A DNA stretch of 11,613 nucleotides from Candidatus Desantisbacteria bacterium CG1_02_38_46 (GTDB lineage Bacteria; Desantisbacteria; UBA1551; UBA1559): positions 1-11,613 of the forward strand of contig MNUO01000063.1 of the NCBI GenBank assembly GCA_001871015.1. Reading direction: 5' to 3'. Shown in pieces: positions 6,235 to 11,613 of the stretch (position 1 is its first letter; each line of letters starts with the position of its first letter). Made by a program: the position numbers and the translations under genes. The notes below the pieces were generated by a model. It did not search any database. It was not told where the DNA came from and saw only the letters and a list, made by a program, of their open reading frames with translations.

Positions 6235-8003
6235 ATGGTACAAGAGCTTATTGAAAAAATTAGAGAGGAGATAGATATGGTTTCGAAGGAGGAAAGTCTT
6301 ACTGAAATAGGCAAAGGATTTACTCTTTGGGTAATAGAACAATATTATGCTATGCCAAGAGAGGAGGCAATTAACGTTATGACAGATAGTAGTGGTGACA
6401 AAAGAGTTGACGCTTTAATAGAAAGAGAGGACACTATTATAATAATTCAATGTAAGTATTTTGACGATGAGAATAAAGAGATTGGCGAAAAAGAAGTATC
6501 TACTTTTAAGGGCTGTATTGACTGGCTGAAGCAACCTGATGAAGTCCAACAATTAAATCTTTCAAAACTATATGATGCATCCAAAACTTTTGAAGAAAGA
6601 TGGAATGAAGGAGCAAATGTTGAACTGCATTATTTTGCATTCGGGAAGTTTTCTGATGCTGCAAATCGTGAGAGAAGGGTGTTTAATAATTCAGAATACC
6701 GTGATAGGATTCAAATGTATTTCCATGAGATAGATGATATATTAAATTTGTATCAAGCGAACCTCCAATTGGCAAACCCCCTATCCTCCGAAACTATTAA
6801 TCTTGAACTGATTCCTAAACAGTTCTTTTTGAGAAAAGAAGGAGATTTCCCTTCTGTTGTTGCTACAATTAAAGGCAAGGATTTAATTCCCCACTGTATG
6901 CCAAGTATGGTGATAGATTATTTGAGAGGAATATAAGACTATTCAGAGGGGTAAGGAAGGGAAGTATCAATGCTGGGATAATCAGCACGATTTTAGACAA
7001 AAATGCCACAAGTAAATTTTGGTATTTTAATAATGGGATTAGTTTTGTTTGTTCCGATTTTAAATTTGACAACGACGAAGTACCCCGCGCATTAATTATA
7101 AGTGGTCCTCAAGTTATAAATGGATGCCAAACAACTGCATGTTTGAAGGAGGCAAAGGATGCATTAGAAGACCCGACGGATATTTCGGATGATGTTGAGG
7201 TTTTAGTGAGGTTTATTAAAGCTCCCATTACCGACGTGGAACTTATTACTTTATATACAAACTCTCAAAATCCAGTCTCTGAAGCGCAACTAAAGGCAAA
7301 TGATTCAATACAAAAAAGGTTGAAAAGAGATTTCGATAATTATTCTCCTCCCTATTTTTACTCTATTAAGGAAGGAGATTGGAGAATTCTATCTAGGGAC
7401 GAAAAACAGAAATACGAGAATAGAGTAATTAATATGATTCAAGCAGCACAGGTACTCTATGCTTTTTTGAAGGATCCAGCCTTTGCTCGTAGGTATAGAA
7501 TTGAGTTGTTTTCGAAGAAATACCATGAAATATTTAAGAAAGATATAAAAATTGAAGAAGTTCTTCTTCCTTGGAGAATATTACAAGTAGTTGATAACAA
7601 CATTAGAATGTTTAGAATGGATGATTTTAACAAGATGAAAAGAAATCCAAGTCAATTTGATGAAGAGAATAGAAACAAAATTCTAAGGCGAGAGTTTCTT
7701 ATATATTCAAACCTCTTGTTTCTTTACTTCTTTCACCTGTTGATTCGCAAGAGGTATGGTGATTATACTCCCAAAGTTGTGAACAAACTTTTGAATAATC
7801 AATTGGACGACAGAGTTCAACAATTATTTGATTATATTGTTGCCGTATTGGAATTTAGCGAGAGGATAACTGCTGAAAGGAATCTTCCCCGGTATTTAAA
7901 AAATATACAGAACATAAGCCTACTGTATAGAGAAGTAGAAAAGGAAATAGAGAAAGATAAAGCAAGAAGGAAAGATATTTTAGAAGAAACTTTTCCCAAT
8001 TAA
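6235..8003 (+). pseudogene. AIPR-family (abortive infection phage resistance) protein, broken by a -1 frameshift
   Basis: The first frame runs from ATG 6235 to a TAA at 6934-6936. Its N-terminal part has a PD-(D/E)xK-like nuclease signature: GDKRVDALIE (D59) followed by IIIIQCKYF (Q72, K74). At the C-run 6889-6892 the family-like sequence moves to another frame, which reads LYAKYGDRLFERNIRLFRG, then SKFWYFNNGISFVC and VINGCQTTACL, and continues to 8003. Those are the hallmark blocks of the AIPR family. Restoring one C gives GKDLIPPLYAKYGDRLFE and an uninterrupted protein of about 588 residues. The GTG/ATG-like starts of the second frame, such as TTG 7143, lie in mid-domain, so it is not a separate gene. 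AIPR proteins are linked to phage resistance and sit in defence loci; their mechanism is not well defined. Here the gene lies between the Mod-like and Res-like genes (10 and 31 bases), suggesting work with them. Confidence 0.8.
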
Positions 8004-8034
8004 TTGATTATCTAATTTAAAGAATAGTATATCT

Positions 8035-10555
8035 ATGCTTGACCGTCAGGTTTTTCAAAACAAAGACTTGGTTCTTAAGGTTTCTCCGAATATTGACCCT
8101 GAAAAGTTTGATATAAATAAGTATGAAGCCTTTCTTGATGCCCTCTGTGGAGAAAGGGAGTATCAGAAAGAGACTATAAGGGTTGCCTTGCGATATCTTC
8201 TGGGAGGTCAATATAATAATCTTAAAGAATTGGCGGAAGAGAATTTTCACCAGAATCCAGTTCTGCAAGAAAGATATGATTCCTTAAAAGATTTTTATAA
8301 GCACCTGCAGTTGCCTGACAAACTCTCCTGCACAATAGATTTAGCTACTGCTACCGGTAAAAGCTATGTTCTTTATGGAATTGCCCGAATCATGCTTGCC
8401 GAGGAAGCCATAGATCAAGTATTGGTTCTTTGTCCCTCTAATACTATTGAAACTGGTCTTACAGAAAAATTCCGCTCATTATCAGCCGATGGAACTCTAA
8501 AGGATTTGCTTCCAAATTCTGCACAGATTCTAAATCCAAGAATCAATTAATGCTACCCAGACTATAAGAAAAGGCGATATTTGCATCGAGAATATTCATG
8601 CTACTTATGAGCGAACTAAATCTGCCATAGAAGATAGTCTTATAGGGAAAGGTGAAAGAACGCTGGTGTTGAATGATGAAGTTCACCACATGGCTAATCC
8701 TCCTGCTCGTGATATGGCTATAAAGAAATGGAAAGAATTTCTGCTTAATCCCAAATATAATTTCAGGTATATAGTCGGTGATTCTGGAACTTGTTATGTC
8801 AACAACGACTATTTTGCAGATGTGATTTATCGTTTCTCTTTAAGAGATTCAATAGAGAATAGGTTTATAAAAACGATCGATTATGTCGCCGAAGACGTTT
8901 CTCACTCAAAGGAAGAGAAGTTCCAGAAAATTTACGATAATCACATCCAAAATAAAACAGCGAAATATCGATTGATTAAACCTCTTACTATTTTGGTTAC
9001 AAAAGACATTAGTGCTTGTAAGAGGCTGAAAGAAGATTTAATCAAATTTATAGCAGATAAAGAGAGAATAAGCAAAGATGCTGCGTCAAATAAGGTTTTG
9101 ATAGTAACCTCAGCAAATGAGCATAAGGATAACATACCCAAGCTTAAGAATGTTGACGATGGAGATGACCCAGTAGAATGGATTACATCGGTTAGCATGC
9201 TTTCTGAAGGATGGGATGTACAGAATGTATGTCAGATTGTTCCCCATGAGGAAAGGGCTTTCAATTCTAAACTGCTTATTGCACAGGTGCTGGGAAGGGG
9301 CTTGAGAATACCACCAAAATATAGAGGGGAACAGCCTGTAGTGACTGTATTCAATCACGATAAATGGTCAAGTAGCATCAAGCACTTGGTCAATGAAGTT
9401 CTCGAGATAGAGAAGAGAATTTATAGCTATGTTATACCCAAAGATAGAAATTACAATTTTCAGATTCACAATGTAGATTACAAAAAATCAGAGGAAATTG
9501 TAGAAACTCCAATGGTTTCAGAGTATAAATTCAGTAAGGGATTTATTTCTTTAAGCACCGAAGACCAAGTACAGAAAATAGAAGAAGAAACTATTTACGA
9601 AAGGGTAATTACAGAGAAACAGCGTGAAAAGAAAACTCTCATTGAATTCAAAATATATTCAGCTGAAGAAGTTGCCCAAATTGTTCACAATAGATATAAA
9701 AGTTGGGATATGGATGAGGGCACTGATTATGTGCAGAAGTATCCTTTTGATAAAATTTTCTCAATCATAAAAAACTCTCTCAGAGATAAGAAAAATTTGA
9801 TTAATGAGGAAGGTAGACAGAAAATATTAAAAGCATTCGGGGTGGTGAAAAGGAAGGGAAGTAAAAGCCCGAGATATAAAATTGAACCTGAGAACCTTTT
9901 TTTGATTAATACATCGGATATTAATAAAAATCCTCTGGGAATTGGAGCTTTGAGAAGAGAGAGCAGTATTTTTTACGATGATTATTCTTTGAAAAATGGG
10001 GAAGATGACGACAAGAAGGTATTAAAAGAGATCATTGAGATGTTTGAGGACGGAGAATTGCATAGTGCTTCGTTAGTAAAAGTTGGAAATGTTTTTAATT
10101 TCAAGACACCTTTAAATATTGTTCTTGCCTCCTACAAACCAGAAAGGGGTTTTGTTAAGAGATTGGTTAATGAAGAAAATGCGAAGAAAATAGATGCCTG
10201 GATAAAATCTCTGGACGTAGGATTTTACAGGGTGGAATATTCTTGGAGAAAGGGAGAGCATCCAAAACAGGGTAGTTTCAATCCGGACTTCTTTATAAAA
10301 ATTGGACGAGACATATTAGTAATAGAGATAAAGGCGGATGCGGATATATCTAATGAAAATAGAGCAAAACTCAGATATGCAAGAGAACATTTCAATAGGA
10401 TAAATAAATTACAGTCTGAATACAACTATTATTTTAAATTTCTTTCTCCCACAAGTTACGATCTTTTCTTTCATGCTCTAAGAGAAGGAAAATACAAAGC
10501 ATTCAAGTCAAAGATTGAAGCTGAGTTAGATGAACCAGAGCGAGCAAGTTTATAG
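8035..10555 (+). pseudogene. Type III restriction (Res)-like helicase-nuclease, broken by a +1 frameshift
   Basis: The N-terminal frame (8035-8550, 171 aa) contains a Q-motif-like EYQKETIRVALRYL (42-55), the Walker A variant ATATGKS (104-110) and motif Ia LVLCPSNTIETGL. It ends at TAA 8548-8550. Shifting by one base near 8543-8548 joins ILNPRI to INATQTIRKGDICIENIHATY with no loss. The second frame then runs to TAG 10553-10555. It carries the DEVH box in LVLNDEVHH (8675-8686), motif V SMLSEGWDVQNV, motif VI QVLGRGLR, and a C-terminal nuclease motif NPDFF (PD at 10283-10288) with EIK at 10325-10333, a PD-(D/E)xK arrangement. Repaired length is about 839 residues, near the size of type III Res subunits, which translocate on DNA and cut in complex with Mod. 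All motifs survive, so loss is due to the single frameshift only. The ATG at 8035 has no clear ribosome binding site. Its stop lies 10 bases before the fic start. Confidence 0.85.
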
Positions 10556-10559
10556 AAGG
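10554..10559 (+). promoter_or_regulatory. Ribosome binding site deciding the fic start
   Basis: AGAAGG overlaps the Res-like stop codon and lies six bases before ATG 10566. The alternative in-frame ATG at 10530 would overlap the Res-like gene by 26 bases and has no comparable site. Confidence 0.65.
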
Positions 10560-10565
10560 TCAACG

Positions 10566-11606
10566 ATGAAATCATTTAGAAAAACAGGAAAGGATTTACA
10601 ACTGCCTCTGGGAGCAGTTTGGTTAATGAATTCCATATCTGAGTACAAAGGCAAAGAGGAATTATATGTTAGACAATCTCCTCAAGTCCTCAAGGCACTT
10701 ATTGAGATGGCATTGATAGAAAGCGCAGAATCGTCAAATCGTATTGAAGGAGTAGTCATAGAGAAAAGGAGACTCAAGCCCCTGATTCTTGGACATAGTA
10801 AACCTCAAGATAGGTCAGAGGAAGAGATAGCAGGATATCGCAGGGCACTTGATTTAATTCACAAAAAACATGAGAGTTTAGATATTTCTCCGCAGACAAT
10901 TCAAGAATTACATCGTTTAAGTCACACTGGGGCAGGGGATGCCGGTGGATGGAAGAGAAAAGACAATGAAATTATTAAAAGAGAGCCCGAGGGTATTATA
11001 GAGGTAATCTTTAAACCTACCTCAGCGGCCTTAACACCTGAAGCAATAAAACAATTGTGCTTGACCTATAGATATAGCATAGAGCAGATGAAGTATCCTG
11101 TGCTTTATGCAATCGCTTGTCTTATTTTAGATTTTCTCTGTATTCATCCTTTCAGGGATGGCAATGGCAGAGTCTCAAGACTACTTACACTCCTGGCTTT
11201 ATACCACCATGGATACGGCGTAGGAAAATATATCAGCCTTGAGCGAATAATAGAACAATCAAAAGAAACTTATTATGAAGCATTACAGAAAAGTTCTAAA
11301 GGTTGGCATGAATCCAGGCATGATGTTGAGCCATGGGTAGGTTATTTTTTAGGAACGATAAATTCTGCTTACAGAGAATTTGAGCAGAGGGCGAGTAGCG
11401 TTAAACCTCCCCGGGGAGCAAAGAGAGAGATCGTTACTCAGGCAATCAATAGTCAATTGGGCGAATTTTCCATATCTGAGATAGAAAGATTATGTTCTGG
11501 CATAAGTAGAGATATGATTCGGGTTGTATTCAGACAGTTACAAAAAGAGAAAAAGATTATGTGCTTTGGCAAGGGGCAATCTGCAAAGTGGAAGCGAATG
11601 GGGTAA
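10566..11606 (+). CDS. Fic-domain protein AMP-transferase with N-terminal inhibitory helix
   Basis: From ATG 10566 the protein has 346 residues. The Fic catalytic loop HPFRDGNGRVSR (194-205) matches HxFx(D/E)GNGRxxR exactly, including the catalytic His194 and the phosphate-binding Asn and Arg, so the enzyme looks active. Fic enzymes usually transfer AMP from ATP to a hydroxyl of a target protein. Upstream, SNRIEG (57-62) fits the inhibitory motif (S/T)xxxE(G/N). Its Glu reaches into the active site and blocks ATP, placing this in the self-inhibited class with an intramolecular N-terminal helix. No separate antitoxin gene is visible. The C-terminal 55 residues (about 290-344; REIVTQAINSQL, ISEIERLCSGISRDMIRVVF) look like a winged helix-turn-helix, as in many Fic proteins. 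The gene is intact and ends with two adjacent TAA codons (11604-11609). As the last gene of the cluster it may be a growth-arrest effector or a passenger. Enzyme class is very sure; target is unknown. Confidence 0.93.
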   Translation: MKSFRKTGKDLQLPLGAVWLMNSISEYKGKEELYVRQSPQVLKALIEMALIESAESSNRIEGVVIEKRRLKPLILGHSKPQDRSEEEIAGYRRALDLIHKKHESLDISPQTIQELHRLSHTGAGDAGGWKRKDNEIIKREPEGIIEVIFKPTSAALTPEAIKQLCLTYRYSIEQMKYPVLYAIACLILDFLCIHPFRDGNGRVSRLLTLLALYHHGYGVGKYISLERIIEQSKETYYEALQKSSKGWHESRHDVEPWVGYFLGTINSAYREFEQRASSVKPPRGAKREIVTQAINSQLGEFSISEIERLCSGISRDMIRVVFRQLQKEKKIMCFGKGQSAKWKRMG

Positions 11607-11613
11607 TAAGTGT

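Noticed and set aside
7143-8003. Independent gene starting at 7143
   Set aside because: Family-like AIPR sequence in the same frame begins about 250 bases earlier, so this start lies inside a domain. It is the 3' part of a frameshifted gene.
8666-10555. Independent helicase gene starting with GTG at 8666
   Set aside because: It would begin right at the DEVH box without Walker A. The missing motifs lie in the preceding frame and join after a one-base correction.
4374-10555. Alternative genetic code (TAA read as sense) to explain the split methyltransferase
   Set aside because: TAA ends several intact genes here (secreted protein, radC, ORF6N, fic), and the other two lesions are frameshifts that recoding of a stop would not fix.

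Overview
The window is AT-rich bacterial DNA with all recognisable genes on the + strand. Nothing fixes the taxon. The low GC, the secreted orphan protein and the mix of RadC, ORF6N, Fic and restriction genes would fit an uncultured or candidate-phylum bacterium, but that is only an impression. The content is an accessory (defence-island) region.

Layout. Positions 1-1368 hold the C-terminal part of a SNF2-type helicase whose 5' end lies outside the window. Positions 1466-2269 encode a secreted protein of unknown function, preceded by what looks like a degenerate dispersed palindromic repeat. Positions 2270-3118 contain no intact gene. They hold a short copy of the preceding gene's 3' end, a Fic-family pseudogene that has lost its catalytic core, a tandem array of four 11-bp units, and the C-terminal stub of a sugar phosphate isomerase/epimerase-like protein. 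A plausible sigma-70-type promoter at 3054-3083 then starts a compact same-strand cluster: radC (3119-3838), an ORF6N-domain gene (3844-4362), a beta-class DNA methyltransferase (4374-6224), an AIPR-family gene (6235-8003), a type III restriction (Res)-like helicase-nuclease (8035-10555) and a Fic-domain AMP-transferase (10566-11606). Junctions are 5 to 31 bases, as expected for an operon.

The main observation is that the three central genes each carry exactly one lesion, while radC, ORF6N and fic are intact. The methyltransferase has a single in-frame TAA at 5379-5381, with family-like protein continuing in the same frame on both sides. The AIPR gene lacks one base near the C-run at 6889-6892. 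The Res-like gene has one extra base near 8543-8548. Once these are repaired, the locus reads as a type III-like restriction-modification system (Mod plus Res) with an AIPR protein between the subunits. It is led by RadC and ORF6N and closed by a self-inhibited Fic protein. As written, neither modification nor restriction should work. Either the system is decaying as a unit, or the assembly has consensus errors in this stretch.

A second structural signal is a perfect 12-bp-stem hairpin inside the ORF6N coding sequence (4038-4064), which the encoded protein alone does not explain.
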